64,000 nucleotides of DNA from Caulobacter sp. X (GTDB lineage Bacteria > Pseudomonadota > Alphaproteobacteria > Caulobacterales > Caulobacteraceae), in assembly GCF_002742635.1 (NCBI RefSeq), contig NZ_PEGF01000001.1, positions 868,001 through 932,000 of the forward strand, read 5' to 3'. The translations under genes were made by a program, and so were the position numbers. Every line of letters starts with the position of its first letter. Within the stretch, counting starts at the first letter, position 1. The notes beneath the pieces are model-generated. The model ran no database searches. It was given only the letters and a program-made list of their open reading frames with translations, and was not told the origin of the DNA. Of the stretch, positions 45,645 to 54,960 are shown piece by piece.

Positions 45645-46638
45645 ACGGCGCAGCCCGGATCGCCGCCTCGAGCTTGTCGGCCATCATCCGCTGATCCCCC
45701 GCCGAAGGATGCGAGTGGCATGCCGTGCGCTCCATTCCGGTGATCCGCACCGCCGTCGCGCCAACGCGGCTGGCGACCTCGGCGACGTCGTCGACGAAGG
45801 TGTCGCCCTGGATCAGGAAGAAACGCGCGCCCGGTCGGCTGGCCTTCAGGCCCTCGACGAAGGCGGCGTAGCTGTCCCGATAGTCCCTGCGCAGCGCCGC
45901 CTCGTCGGCCCAGGCTTCGCCGGGATGCAGAGCGGTCGAGAAGTCGTTGGTGCCCAGGCCAATAACTACGACCTCCGGCTTCCAAGGATCGTTCGCCCCG
46001 ATGCGGGGCTCGGCCTGACCAGGGATCAAGCGCGGAAACAGCGCCGGCAAAGGCTCGCCAGGCGCCAGGCCATTGTAGTTGCGCACCACGCCACGGCCCG
46101 AGAAGGCCTCGATCCGGTAGTCGGCGTCGAGCCGCGCGGCCAGGATCGGAGCGAAGGACAGGCTGGTGTCGGTCAGGTCGTGGACCTGTTGCTCGGTGCA
46201 GTCGCGGCTGGCCGAGCGGACGCCATAGGCGACGGTGTGGGAGTCGCCGATGAACTCGATCCGGCGCGGCCGCGCCGGCGCCGGCAACGCCCTACCCTTT
46301 TCGACGAAGAACCCCTCGAACCGCGCCAAGCCCGTCTGGCTCTCGGTCAGCTTGTCCAGCCGCACGACGTGCTCGCCGGGACCGAGACGGTCGAGCGTCA
46401 GCCGCGTTTCGCCGGACTTGGTCAGTTCGGCCTTGCGGACGCCGTCGACGCTGACCGCCAGGTGCTCGACGCCGGTGTCCACGGCCACCTCGACCGACGG
46501 CCCTGTGAAGCGCCCCTCGAAATAGACGCCGGGCCAGCCGAAATCGTAGGCCCCAGAAGGCGCGGGGGCGACCCGGCCGCCGATGTTCAGCGGCAAGGGC
46601 GTCTGGGCGATGGCGGCGGCGAGAAGCAGGGAGAGCAT
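45643..46638 (-). CDS. CE2-like SGNH/GDSL carbohydrate esterase
   Basis: A 331-aa protein with a short signal peptide (MLSLLLAAAIAQ). Residues ~15-115 form a jelly-roll domain (YDFGWPGVYFEGRF, VEVAVDTGVEHLAVSVDG). The SGNH domain has block I IEFIGDSHTVAYG (nucleophile Ser), a GRGVVRNYN block, VVIGLGTNDFS (block III) and HPSAGDQRMMADKL (catalytic His). This two-domain layout matches carbohydrate esterase family 2, which deacetylates plant polysaccharides. Secreted. Confidence 0.88.
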   Translation of the reverse strand: MLSLLLAAAIAQTPLPLNIGGRVAPAPSGAYDFGWPGVYFEGRFTGPSVEVAVDTGVEHLAVSVDGVRKAELTKSGETRLTLDRLGPGEHVVRLDKLTESQTGLARFEGFFVEKGRALPAPARPRRIEFIGDSHTVAYGVRSASRDCTEQQVHDLTDTSLSFAPILAARLDADYRIEAFSGRGVVRNYNGLAPGEPLPALFPRLIPGQAEPRIGANDPWKPEVVVIGLGTNDFSTALHPGEAWADEAALRRDYRDSYAAFVEGLKASRPGARFFLIQGDTFVDDVAEVASRVGATAVRITGMERTACHSHPSAGDQRMMADKLEAAIRAAP

Positions 46639-46691
46639 GCCCCTTTCTCATGTGGGATGCGCGCCGCGTCAAACCCCGCTAAACCGCCACC

Positions 46692-47852
46692 ATGCGCGCC
46701 GAGATCGAACCCTTCCACGCCATCGCCATCAGCCGCCTGGCCCACCAGCTGAAGATGGAGGGCCGCTCGATCATCCACATGGAGTTCGGCCAGCCGTCGA
46801 CCGGCGCGCCGAGCAAGGCGATCGCCAAGGCCCACGAAATCCTCGACGCCGAGGCCATGGGCTACTGGGAGAGCCCGCATCTGCGCGAGAAGATCGCCCA
46901 GCGCTACCAGGCGCTCTACGGCGTCACGGTCGAGCCGGAGCGGATCGTCCTGACCTGCGGCGCGTCTCCGGCCCTGGTGCTGGCCCTGTCCAGCGTGTTC
47001 CAGCCCGGCGACCGCATCGCCATCGCCCGCCCCGGCTACGTCGCCTATCGCAACACCATCAAGGCGCTGCACCTTGAGCCCGTCGAGATCGCCTGCGGGC
47101 CGGAAGACCGCTTCCAGCTGACGGCCAAGCACCTGGCCGCGTTGGAGCCCGCTCCCGCCGGCGTCATCGTCGCCAGCCCCGCCAACCCGACCGGCACGAT
47201 CATCGCGCCTGACGAGCTCGCCGCGATCGCCCAAGTCTGCCGGGAACGCGGCATCCGCGTCATCAGCGACGAGATTTATCACGGCCTGACCTACGCCGGC
47301 CGCACCCCGTCGATGCTGGAGTTCGCCCCCGACGCCCTGATCGTCAACAGCTTCAGCAAGTACTTCAGCATGGCCGGTTGGCGGCTGGGCTGGCTGCTGA
47401 CGCCGGCGGGCGAGGATCTTGAGCGGGCCCGCGCCTATGTCGGCAACCTGTTCCTGACCGCGCCCTCCCTGGCCCAGCACGCGGGCTTGGCGGCCATGGA
47501 CTGCCTGGACGAGCTGGAAGGCCACATCGCCGTCTATCGCCGCAATCGCGAGCTGATGCTGGAGGCCCTGCCGGCGCTCGGCCTGCGAAAGATCGCCCCG
47601 CCCGACGGCGCGTTCTACATCTGGGCCGACATCGGCCACCTGACCGACGACTCGCTGAACTTCTGCAAGGACCTGCTGCGCGACACCGGGGTCTGCACCG
47701 CGCCGGGCGTCGACTTCGACCCGGTCGAAGGACACCGCTTCATCCGCTTCAGCTTCGCGGTGTCGACGGCCGAGGTCGAGGAGGCTATCGGCCGGATGAC
47801 TCCGTGGTTCGCTGCCCGAGCCGCCAATCCAGGCCCATCGCCAGGAAGGTGA
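46692..47852 (+). CDS. PLP-dependent class I/II aminotransferase
   Basis: A 386-aa fold-type I enzyme. HMEFGQPSTGAPSKAI near 29, VLTCGASPALVLALSSVFQPGDRI, ASPANPTGTI, VISDEIYHGLTY, PLP lysine in NSFSKYFSMAGWRLGW, and the C-terminal RFIRFSFAVSTAEVEEAI. Specificity (aspartate, alanine or aromatic) cannot be assigned. Its last 68 bases overlap the convergent K+-channel-like gene, a long tail-to-tail overlap. Confidence 0.93.
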   Translation: MRAEIEPFHAIAISRLAHQLKMEGRSIIHMEFGQPSTGAPSKAIAKAHEILDAEAMGYWESPHLREKIAQRYQALYGVTVEPERIVLTCGASPALVLALSSVFQPGDRIAIARPGYVAYRNTIKALHLEPVEIACGPEDRFQLTAKHLAALEPAPAGVIVASPANPTGTIIAPDELAAIAQVCRERGIRVISDEIYHGLTYAGRTPSMLEFAPDALIVNSFSKYFSMAGWRLGWLLTPAGEDLERARAYVGNLFLTAPSLAQHAGLAAMDCLDELEGHIAVYRRNRELMLEALPALGLRKIAPPDGAFYIWADIGHLTDDSLNFCKDLLRDTGVCTAPGVDFDPVEGHRFIRFSFAVSTAEVEEAIGRMTPWFAARAANPGPSPGR

Positions 47853-48243
47853 ACGAGCCCGACCACCCGATCAGGATCAGACCGGCCAGGGGCTCCAGGC
47901 TGGCGATCAGGCGCAGCGCGCCGACCGGGTAGACGTCGCCGACGCCCTGGGTGGTGAAGGTCTCGATCGAGAAGAAGAAGAGCTGGCTGGCGCTCATCGA
48001 CGCCACGCCCACGAAGGCGCCCAAGCCCAGGGCGCGCTCGCCGACCCAATAGCCGAACGCGAACAACGCCGCCTCGAGGACGTGCGCGATGATCAGGCCG
48101 AAGATCACCAGCAAGATCTTCAGCTGATCCGACAGTTTGGGCGAGGCCTGACCGGCGGATAGCAGCCGCAAGGACTGGTAGTGGATCATCACCGCCGCGA
48201 AGATCAGGGCGAGGGACAGAGCGAAGGCGTAGAGTTCGGCCAT
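47785..48243 (-). CDS. Two-pore-segment ion channel protein (K+ channel-like)
   Basis: A 152-aa protein: hydrophobic helices near 5-25, 45-75 and 118-138, with a pore loop between the last two (FFFSIETFTTQGVGDVYPVGALR). The filter reads TQGVGD where K+ channels have TVGYGD, so it keeps T, both Gly and D but changes V to Q and Y to V. An extra N-terminal helix precedes the two-TM pore module. Probably an ion channel of the Ion_trans_2 family; ion selectivity uncertain. The C-terminus overlaps the aminotransferase gene. Confidence 0.82.
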   Translation of the reverse strand: MAELYAFALSLALIFAAVMIHYQSLRLLSAGQASPKLSDQLKILLVIFGLIIAHVLEAALFAFGYWVGERALGLGAFVGVASMSASQLFFFSIETFTTQGVGDVYPVGALRLIASLEPLAGLILIGWSGSFTFLAMGLDWRLGQRTTESSGR

Positions 48244-48343
48244 GATCTTCCCCTCGAAGGCCCCGCGGCGGCGACGCGTGTAGCCGCGTCGATGGGCTCA
48301 AGTTTGATCCCGCTTGGGCGGACATTGGGCGAGGTGTTTCGGA

Positions 48344-49642
48344 CTATTTCCGCGCCAGATAATCCAGCGCCATGAAGACCTCGGCCTTCACGCCGGTCTC
48401 GAACACCGCCTCGTCCACGTCGAAATAGGGCGAGTGGTTGGCGGGCGCCGTGGCGGCTGGGACGTCGGCCTTACGGCCGCCCAGCTGGACGAACACGGCC
48501 GGGACCTTCTCGGCGTACATCGAGAAGTCCTCCGCGCCGGTGACCAGGGCGGCGTTGTCGTCGATCTTGCCGGGCGAGGCCTTATCCAGGCTGGCCTTGA
48601 CCCACTTGCTCAGCGCCGGGTCGTTGTAAGTGACCGGATAGGGCTGGGTGAACACGGCCTCGGCCTTGGCGCCGTAGCGATCGCCGATCGCGGCCACCGA
48701 CTTCTGCATGCGAGCGATCAGATCCTCGCGACGAGCCTTGGAGAAGGTGCGCATGGTCCCCTCCATCTTCAGGTCCTCGGGGATGATGTTCTGGCGCATG
48801 CCCATGTTGATCACCGCGATGGTCAGCACCGAGGGCGAGGCGCCCACGTCCACCTGACGCGCGGCGATCTGGTTGGTGGCCTGGATGATGTCGGCGGCGA
48901 CGCTGGCCATGTCGACGCCGGCCCAGGGCCGCGCCCCGTGGGTCTGCTTACCCTTAACCGTGATCGTGATGCGGTCCGACGAGGCGTAGAAGCCTTCCGG
49001 CCGGTAGTTCAGCTGGTGGGCGTCGCCGGGACCGATGTGGACGCCGAAGATCGCGTCGACCTTGGGATTGTCCAGCGCCCCATCCTGGATCATCAGCTTG
49101 GCGCCGCCTTCCTCGCCCGCCTGAGGGCCCTCCTCGGCCGGCTGGAAGATGAAGACCACCGTGCCCTGGATGTCCTTCTTCATGCCGGCCAGCACCGTGG
49201 CTGTCCCCAGCAGCATGGCGACGTGGGTGTCGTGGCCGCAGGCGTGCATGACCGGCACGGTCTTGCCTTCCCACGTCGCGGTGGCCTTGGAGGCGAACGG
49301 CAGGCCGGTCTTCTCGGCCACCGGCAGGGCGTCCATGTCGGCGCGGAGGGCCACGACCTTGCCCGGCTTGCCGCCCCGCAGGACGCCGACCACGCCAGTC
49401 TTGCCGACGTTCTCGCGGACTTCCAGCCCCAGCGCCTTAAGTTCCTTGGCGATCAGGGCCGAGGTGCGGACCTCCTGGTTGCCCAGTTCCGGATGCTCGT
49501 GGATGTCGCGACGCCAGGCCACGACCTTGGGCTGGACCGCCTTGGCCGCCGCGGCCACCTGCGCGGTCGTGGGCGCGGCGATAGCCGGCGCGCCAAGAGC
49601 CAGTCCGGCGGCTAGCGCCAGGGTCGAAATCCGTCCGATCAT
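48344..49642 (-). CDS. Secreted M20 family amidohydrolase/peptidase
   Basis: 432 aa from ATG 49642 (GAGGGG Shine-Dalgarno). Signal peptide 1-22 (STLALAAGLALGAPAIAA). M20D features: WRRDIHEHPELGNQE, ALRADMDALPVAEKTG, MHACGHDTHVAMLLGTATVLA (metal ligands), FQPAEEGPQAGEEGGAKLMI and the dimerisation loop KGKQTHGARPWAGVD. Relatives hydrolyse N-acyl amino acids or aminoacyl peptides; here the enzyme should be periplasmic. Confidence 0.93.
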   Translation of the reverse strand: MIGRISTLALAAGLALGAPAIAAPTTAQVAAAAKAVQPKVVAWRRDIHEHPELGNQEVRTSALIAKELKALGLEVRENVGKTGVVGVLRGGKPGKVVALRADMDALPVAEKTGLPFASKATATWEGKTVPVMHACGHDTHVAMLLGTATVLAGMKKDIQGTVVFIFQPAEEGPQAGEEGGAKLMIQDGALDNPKVDAIFGVHIGPGDAHQLNYRPEGFYASSDRITITVKGKQTHGARPWAGVDMASVAADIIQATNQIAARQVDVGASPSVLTIAVINMGMRQNIIPEDLKMEGTMRTFSKARREDLIARMQKSVAAIGDRYGAKAEAVFTQPYPVTYNDPALSKWVKASLDKASPGKIDDNAALVTGAEDFSMYAEKVPAVFVQLGGRKADVPAATAPANHSPYFDVDEAVFETGVKAEVFMALDYLARK

Positions 49643-49943
49643 CCTATAGCCCCTCTGATTACAACGCGAACTTGGGGCGGGTGGTCGCGAAGGGTCAAGC
49701 CACCAACTCTTCCCCCCTCCCAAACGCCGCCTTCCTCGGCCTTATGGCGAGGAGCCGTGCAGGGACCGGGCGCAGCGAAGTCATGAGCGCCGCCGACGTG
49801 GATGCGCGCTTCATCGCGCGGAGGCGACCGAACCATGGGTCCTGGGCGCAAGGCCCAGGAAGGCGCTTGGGGGCGAAGCGAAGGATTCGGACATTCCCCA
49901 ACGTCCGCCTTTCCCGCTGACGCAAACCGTCTAACCTTCACCC
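49643..49943. other. 301-bp intergenic region before the Nudix gene
   Basis: Holds the M20 gene's Shine-Dalgarno at its left end. The right part contains GGGTCCTGGGCGCAAGGCCCAGGAAGGCGC-type inverted segments around 49836-49870 and a plus-strand frame (RRRPNHGSWAQGPGRRLGAK) with no start or domain support. I see no convincing gene. Confidence 0.4.
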
Positions 49944-50672
49944 ATGAGCCTGCCGCCGATCGACGCGAAATTCGACACGATCAACGACGGCGCCGTGCGC
50001 GAGACCGGCGCGGCGCTGAAGCCCAAGCACGCGGCCACCCTGATCATCGTGCGAACCGACGGGCCCAAGCCGCGCCTGCTGATGGGCCGACGCAACGGCG
50101 GCCACGCCTTCATGCCGGACAAGTGGGTGTTCCCCGGCGGCCGGGTCGACCGGACCGACTACGACGCCCCTAGCGCCAGTGAACTGGCTCCGGAGGTCGC
50201 CATTCGACTGGAGCAGGACCCTCGCCACCCTAAACCCGCTCGCCTGGCCCGCGCCCTGGCCTTGGCGGCGGTGCGGGAGACTTTCGAGGAGACCGGGCTT
50301 CTGATCGCCAAGGAAGCGCCCGAGCGGCCCGGCGCGGGCCCCTGGCGGCCGTTCCTGGCCCAAGGCGCCCTGCCCGACCTGGCGTCGCTGAGCTTCGTGG
50401 CCCGAGCCATCACCCCGCCCTATCGGCCGCGCCGGTTCGACGCCCGATTCTTCATGGCGCCTGCCGAGGCGTTGCTGTCGCTGGACCGCCGCCCCGACTG
50501 CGGCGAACTGGACGAGATCGCCTGGGTCGATTTCGAAGAGGCCATGGCGCTGGACCTGCCCAACATCACCCGCTTCGTCGTCCACGAGGTGGGGCAAAGG
50601 CTGGCCGAGGCTGGACGGCCCGCGCCGTTCATGCGTTTCCTGAACGGCAAGCGCCATCTGACCCACCTATAG
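49944..50672 (+). CDS. Nudix hydrolase with insertion in the Nudix box (NUDT19/RP2-like)
   Basis: A 242-aa protein. The Nudix box is split: it begins FPGGRVDRTDYDAP and resumes after about 35 inserted residues at ARALALAAVRETFEETGLLI, giving the metal-binding REx2EExGL. This type of insertion is characteristic of NUDT19/RP2p-like coenzyme A diphosphatases (family knowledge). Substrate is predicted to be CoA or acyl-CoA but unproven. Followed 23 bp later by the DUF6265 gene. Confidence 0.88.
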   Translation: MSLPPIDAKFDTINDGAVRETGAALKPKHAATLIIVRTDGPKPRLLMGRRNGGHAFMPDKWVFPGGRVDRTDYDAPSASELAPEVAIRLEQDPRHPKPARLARALALAAVRETFEETGLLIAKEAPERPGAGPWRPFLAQGALPDLASLSFVARAITPPYRPRRFDARFFMAPAEALLSLDRRPDCGELDEIAWVDFEEAMALDLPNITRFVVHEVGQRLAEAGRPAPFMRFLNGKRHLTHL

Positions 50673-50695
50673 CGCCTTCCGCGAAGGAGGATCGC

Positions 50696-51160
50696 ATGAT
50701 CGCCACGGCTCTCGCCCTGGCCCTGGCCGCGACGCCGCCGCCTCCCGCCGCCGAGATAGACCGGCTCGCCTTCATCGCCGGCTGCTGGACATTGACCAGA
50801 CCCAACGGAACCAAGATCGAGGAACAATGGCTGGCGCCCGCCGGCGGGGCGATGCTGGGCGTAAGCCGCAGCGTGCGCGACGGCAAGCTGCGCGAATACG
50901 AGTTCGTGCGCATCCTGCCCGCCGCCGACGGCAAGCTGCAGTTCGTGGCGATTCCCTCCGGCCAGGCTGAAAGCGCTTTTCCGGTGAAGGAGATCGGCGA
51001 CAACATCGTCACCTTCGAGAACCCCCAGCACGACTTTCCCCAGCGGATCCTCTATCGTCTGGTCGACAAGGACACCCTGGTGGCCCGGATCGAGGGCTCC
51101 GTCGGCGGAGAGGCCCGTTCGGCGGACTTTCCTTACAAGCGTTGCGCGCGCGGCAATTGA
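50696..51160 (+). CDS. DUF6265 family secreted protein
   Basis: A 154-aa protein: signal peptide 1-19, then LAFIAGCWTLTRPNGTKIEEQWLAPAGGAMLGVSRSVRDGKLREYEFVRI, the DUF6265 signature with GCW and EEQW. Lipocalin-like beta-rich prediction. AAGGAGG Shine-Dalgarno. The stop codon lies inside the predicted rpmG -35 element. Function unknown. Confidence 0.87.
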   Translation: MIATALALALAATPPPPAAEIDRLAFIAGCWTLTRPNGTKIEEQWLAPAGGAMLGVSRSVRDGKLREYEFVRILPAADGKLQFVAIPSGQAESAFPVKEIGDNIVTFENPQHDFPQRILYRLVDKDTLVARIEGSVGGEARSADFPYKRCARGN

Positions 51161-51184
51161 CTTTGAGTCTCCGATGAGTATGTT
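51157..51184 (+). promoter_or_regulatory. Predicted housekeeping promoter of rpmG
   Basis: TTGACT (51157-51162), 16-base spacer, TATGTT (51179-51184), located 58 bp before the rpmG ATG and overlapping the end of the DUF6265 gene. Confidence 0.5.
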
Positions 51185-51241
51185 CCGCGCCTCTTATTTC
51201 CAGCGCGCGGGAACCTGCGCGACCACCGCAGGGATTCGACC

Positions 51242-51409
51242 ATGGCCAAACCGGCTTCCATCAAGATCCGCCTGAACTCGACGGCGGACACCGGCTTCTT
51301 CTACGTCACCAAGAAGAACGCTCGCACCAAGACCGAGAAGATGGTGCTGAAGAAGTACGATCCGGTCATCCGCAAGCACGTGGAATTCCGCGAAGGCAAG
51401 ATCAAGTAA
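51242..51409 (+). CDS. rpmG: 50S ribosomal protein L33
   Basis: A 55-aa protein: [54 protein letters not shown], the full-length bacterial L33 without the zinc cysteines (C-minus form). Own promoter and a strong terminator, so it is a single-gene transcription unit. Confidence 0.98.
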   Translation: MAKPASIKIRLNSTADTGFFYVTKKNARTKTEKMVLKKYDPVIRKHVEFREGKIK

Positions 51410-51437
51410 GATCGCCTTTCAGCGCTGAGACACGAAA

Positions 51438-51468
51438 ACGCCCGGCTATCGCTAGCCGGGCGTTTTTT
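51438..51468 (+). terminator. Rho-independent terminator of rpmG
   Basis: ACGCCCGGCTA (51438-51448), TCGC loop, TAGCCGGGCGT (51453-51463), then TTTTT. An 11-bp perfect stem. Confidence 0.95.
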
Positions 51469-51501
51469 ATGGTCGGTTATCTCACTGGAGTAGTGGGCCC
51501 C

Positions 51502-51744
51502 TCAGCCCGTCCACACCCAGCGCAGGAGCGTGAAGCTGCCCCACAGCAGCGTCAGCGCCAACAGCACCGGGCCGACGCAGACGGCGACGAACGCGCCGAT
51601 CATCGCCAGATTCGACAAACCACTCGTCGGCTGATCGAAACTGGCCCCGCCGATCAAGAAGAGAGCTAGACAGATCGCCAGACCCAGCAGCAACCAGCGG
51701 CCGGTCGGCGTACGCTTTCTGAAACTGATCTTCGACTTGGTCAT
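51502..51744 (-). CDS. Small membrane protein with two TM helices
   Basis: 80 aa from ATG 51744 (GGGGGAGAT Shine-Dalgarno). A basic N-terminus (TKSKISFRKRTPTGR) is followed by helices LLLGLAICLALFLIGGAS and NLAMIGAFVAVCVGPVLLALTLLWGSF. Typical of small inner-membrane proteins; no family recognised. Convergent with rpmG. Confidence 0.8.
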   Translation of the reverse strand: MTKSKISFRKRTPTGRWLLLGLAICLALFLIGGASFDQPTSGLSNLAMIGAFVAVCVGPVLLALTLLWGSFTLLRWVWTG

Positions 51745-51825
51745 CCCGATCTCCCCCATAGGATGTATCGGGGACGATGCACGACGAAGGTGTGCGAAAA
51801 GCTAAGAAAGCGCCCTAATCAATGC

Positions 51826-53499
51826 TTAGCAGCTCTGGCCGAAAACCAGCGGACGGCAGACGCCGTCGATATCGCCCGGCGGCTTGAGCCCCGTCGCCGC
51901 CGCCAAGGTGGGGGCGATGTCGACGGTGTCGAGCGGCAGGACGCGTTCGTGCGGGGCCGCGCCCTTCCACCAGAACAGGATCGGCACGCGACGATCATAG
52001 TCCCAGGGACTGCCGTGCGTCGAGACATAGGTCGCGCCCGGCGTGGACGGGACGCGATCCGGCTTGAAAGCGATCAGGATGTCGCCCACGCGCCCCGGAT
52101 AGGCGCTGCGACGCACCCGCTCGGCGACCGAAAGCTCCTCGGGCGAGGCGTCGGCCGGCGCGGCCTCCATCGTGAAGATGGCATTGGAGTCAAAGGCTTG
52201 CGCCACGACAGGGTCGCGGTTGATGAGCGCCAGGGCCGCCGCCGTGATACGAGCGCGGTCGGCCAGCGAGGGCGTCTTGCGATCCGGACCGACGACGTAG
52301 ATCTGGTCGATGCCGCCGTCGGCGATCAGCGGGTCCCAGGTCAGAGCAAGGTCCGAACGGAGCTGGGCGTTCAGCTTGGCGATCCACGGCTTGCCGATCA
52401 CGCGGTCGAAACCGTAGCCCTCGCCGTGCAGGCGCTCGGCGAAATCGGCGCCGCCGTGGTCGGCGGCCAGGACGACCAGAACGCCGCCCTTCACCTTGTC
52501 CAGGCTCTTCAGGAAGACGCCGAGACGCTCGTCCAGACGCGCGATCTGGTCGCACATCTCCGGGCCGCGCGTGCCGTAGCGGTGGCCGATGAAATCGGTC
52601 GCCGACAGGCTGATGGTCAGCAGATCGACCTGCGGACCGTCGCCAAGGCCGTAGGTCTCCCGCAGACGTTGAGCCAACTCCAACGTGACTTGGTCGGTAT
52701 AGGGACTGGCGTAGAGGTCGCGCTGCTTGTCGGCGTCGCTGGTCGCCGCCGGGATCGGCAGGGCCGCGCGCCACTGGCGGCCGCCGGTCTGATAGTCCGC
52801 CTCCAGCGCCTTGCAGCGCTTGGCCGAGGGCTTGGCGTAGTCCCAGGTGAATGGGTGAGCCTTGAGGTCCGCCGAGAGCTTGGCGTTGAACGCCGCCACC
52901 GGCTTCAGGCGGTCCTGGGCGGTCTGGCCGGGCGCGACCCAGGTCGTGAAGCCAAAGCCCGGCTGGTACCAGAACTGGCCGTCGGCCTTGTGGCCCGACA
53001 TGGTGATGGCGCCGCGATCCTTGCCAGAGACGCCGAACACCCGGCTGGTCGGCGACACCGCCTTCAGCCAGTCGCCATAGGTGGTGGCGATCATGTTGGC
53101 CGGCGAGACCGCCCTGCCCTTCGGATCGTCGGCCAGGGTCACGGTCGGGTCGGCCAGGCAGTAGACCGTCTTGCCCGTGGCGCGGTCGTACCAGTCGTTG
53201 GCGCTGATGCCGGTCTTGTTGGGATGCTTGCCCGTCAGCAAGGTCGAGTGGCCGGGGCAGGTCTCGGTGAAGGCGTGCGACTGGTAGCCGTTCGGATAGA
53301 CGATCCCTTGGCTCAGCGTCGCCAGCCCCCCGACGAACTCGGGCCGGTGCTGGGCGTAGAGATTGGCGCTGAACTGGTCGACCGAGATCACGACCACCAG
53401 CTTGGGATCGGGCTTGGTCTCGGCGGCCAAGGCGGCGGTCGCGGCGAAACTGGTCGCCAGCACGGCGGCGAGCGCGCCGCGGGTAAGCATCGTCTTCAT
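51826..53499 (-). CDS. PhoK/PafA-like alkaline phosphatase (secreted)
   Basis: 557 aa from ATG 53499 (MKTMLTRGALAAVLATSFAATAALA signal peptide); ATG 53526 would add nine residues. Alkaline-phosphatase superfamily core: VVVISVDQFSANL with a metal Asp, nucleophile Thr in the FTETCPGHSTLLTG segment, SATDFIGHRYG and VLAADHGGADF (metal His/Asp), and a late STHGSPWDYDRRVPILFW. Matches PhoK/PafA enzymes, which use a threonine nucleophile. Periplasmic phosphate scavenging is likely. No Pho-box was identified. Confidence 0.92.
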   Translation of the reverse strand: MKTMLTRGALAAVLATSFAATAALAAETKPDPKLVVVISVDQFSANLYAQHRPEFVGGLATLSQGIVYPNGYQSHAFTETCPGHSTLLTGKHPNKTGISANDWYDRATGKTVYCLADPTVTLADDPKGRAVSPANMIATTYGDWLKAVSPTSRVFGVSGKDRGAITMSGHKADGQFWYQPGFGFTTWVAPGQTAQDRLKPVAAFNAKLSADLKAHPFTWDYAKPSAKRCKALEADYQTGGRQWRAALPIPAATSDADKQRDLYASPYTDQVTLELAQRLRETYGLGDGPQVDLLTISLSATDFIGHRYGTRGPEMCDQIARLDERLGVFLKSLDKVKGGVLVVLAADHGGADFAERLHGEGYGFDRVIGKPWIAKLNAQLRSDLALTWDPLIADGGIDQIYVVGPDRKTPSLADRARITAAALALINRDPVVAQAFDSNAIFTMEAAPADASPEELSVAERVRRSAYPGRVGDILIAFKPDRVPSTPGATYVSTHGSPWDYDRRVPILFWWKGAAPHERVLPLDTVDIAPTLAAATGLKPPGDIDGVCRPLVFGQSC

Positions 53500-53595
53500 C
53501 CGAGCGATTTCGCCCGAATGGTTCATCCGTGCAAGGACGGAAGGGTTTCAGAGCTGAAATGTCGCTAGCCGCCCGAAGCGCGGGCGCCGGGGGCC

Positions 53596-54960
53596 TCAAG
53601 CCGCCTTGCCGACCACCGTGTTGCGGCCCGACGCCTTGGCCTCGTAGACGCCTTCGTCGGCGCGCTTGAGCAGGGCTTCGGGCGTGTCTTCGGGACCGCC
53701 CGTGGCCGAAACGCCGACCGAGACGGTGACGGTCAGCATTTCCTCGCCGTTGGCGACCTTGAACGGCGAGGCCGAGACGTGCTTGCGGATCCGCTCGGCG
53801 ATGCGCAGGGCGTCGGCCATGCGGGTCTCGGGCATGATCACCGTGAACTCCTCGCCGCCGTAGCGGCACGGCAGGTCGATGGCCCGCACGTTCGAGGCCA
53901 GGCGCAGGGCGAACTCGCGCAGCACCTCGTCGCCGATGTCGTGACCGAAGGTGTCGTTGATCTTCTTGAAGTGGTCGATGTCGATCAGCAGGGCCGAGAC
54001 CTCGTCCCCGCCCATCGCCGCGCGACGCACCAGCGTCTCCAGCTGCCCGACCATGTAGCGACGATTGTGCAGGCCGGTCAGCTGGTCGGTGACCGCCAGC
54101 TCCAGCGAATGGTCGAGGTTGTTGCGCAGATAGTCGGTGTAGCGCTTGCGCTGGATCTGGGTCTTGGCGCGCGCGGACAGCTCCTGCGGGTCGACGGGGC
54201 GGGTCAGGATGTCGTTCACCCCGATCTCCAGCGCCTTGACCATGCGTGCGCGATCGTCGGGATCGACCAGGGCCAGCACCGGCAGGTGGCGCGTGCGCTC
54301 GTCGGAGCGAAGGGCGGCGGTGAAGCGCAGGCCGTCGAAGCCCTTGGCGGCGGCGTTGACGATGACGAGATCCACGGGGCCGCTGGCGCTGACCCGGGCG
54401 GTCTCGGGATCGGTCTCGACCACCGGACGGTGATCGGCGGCCAGCTCACCGGCCAGGCGCTCGGCCTGGCGCTCATTGTCGTCGACGACCAGCACCCGGC
54501 CGCCCAGGCCGTCCAGGCGGGCGGCGGCGCCGGCGATGACGCCGATGCGGCGGCCCGAGGCCTCGCGCTGGCGCAGTTCGTCGATCACCAGCTTGAAGCG
54601 CGTCAGGCTGCGCACGCGGGCGAACAGCATGACGTCGTCGATCGGCTTGGTCAGAAAGTCGGAGGCCCCCGCCTCCAGCCCTTGGATCCGGTCGGCCCGA
54701 CCATCCAGGGCGGTGATCATCACCACCGGGATATGGCGGGTGGCGGGATCTTCCTTGAGCTTGCGGCAGACGGTGAAACCGTCGAGGCCGGGCATCATCA
54801 CATCCAGCAGGATGATGTCGGGGGGATCGCGCCGCGCCATGTCGAGGGCCGTCTGGCCGTCCATGGCGGTGGAAACTTCATAGTACTCGGCCGCCAGCTT
54901 GGCTTCCAGCAGGCGGACATTGGCCTCGATGTCATCGACGACGAGGATCCGAGCGCTCAT
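53596..54960 (-). CDS. pleD: Diguanylate cyclase response regulator PleD
   Basis: A 454-aa protein, the same length as C. crescentus PleD. Receiver 1 with D53 ([10 protein letters not shown]) and ITALDGR, a degenerate receiver 2 ([29 protein letters not shown]), and a C-terminal GGDEF domain with GGEEF in [13 protein letters not shown] and the inhibitory I-site RxxD (RAID) five residues before. It makes c-di-GMP at the stalked pole and drives the swarmer-to-stalked transition. It overlaps divK as ATGA. Confidence 0.98.
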   Translation of the reverse strand: MSARILVVDDIEANVRLLEAKLAAEYYEVSTAMDGQTALDMARRDPPDIILLDVMMPGLDGFTVCRKLKEDPATRHIPVVMITALDGRADRIQGLEAGASDFLTKPIDDVMLFARVRSLTRFKLVIDELRQREASGRRIGVIAGAAARLDGLGGRVLVVDDNERQAERLAGELAADHRPVVETDPETARVSASGPVDLVIVNAAAKGFDGLRFTAALRSDERTRHLPVLALVDPDDRARMVKALEIGVNDILTRPVDPQELSARAKTQIQRKRYTDYLRNNLDHSLELAVTDQLTGLHNRRYMVGQLETLVRRAAMGGDEVSALLIDIDHFKKINDTFGHDIGDEVLREFALRLASNVRAIDLPCRYGGEEFTVIMPETRMADALRIAERIRKHVSASPFKVANGEEMLTVTVSVGVSATGGPEDTPEALLKRADEGVYEAKASGRNTVVGKAA

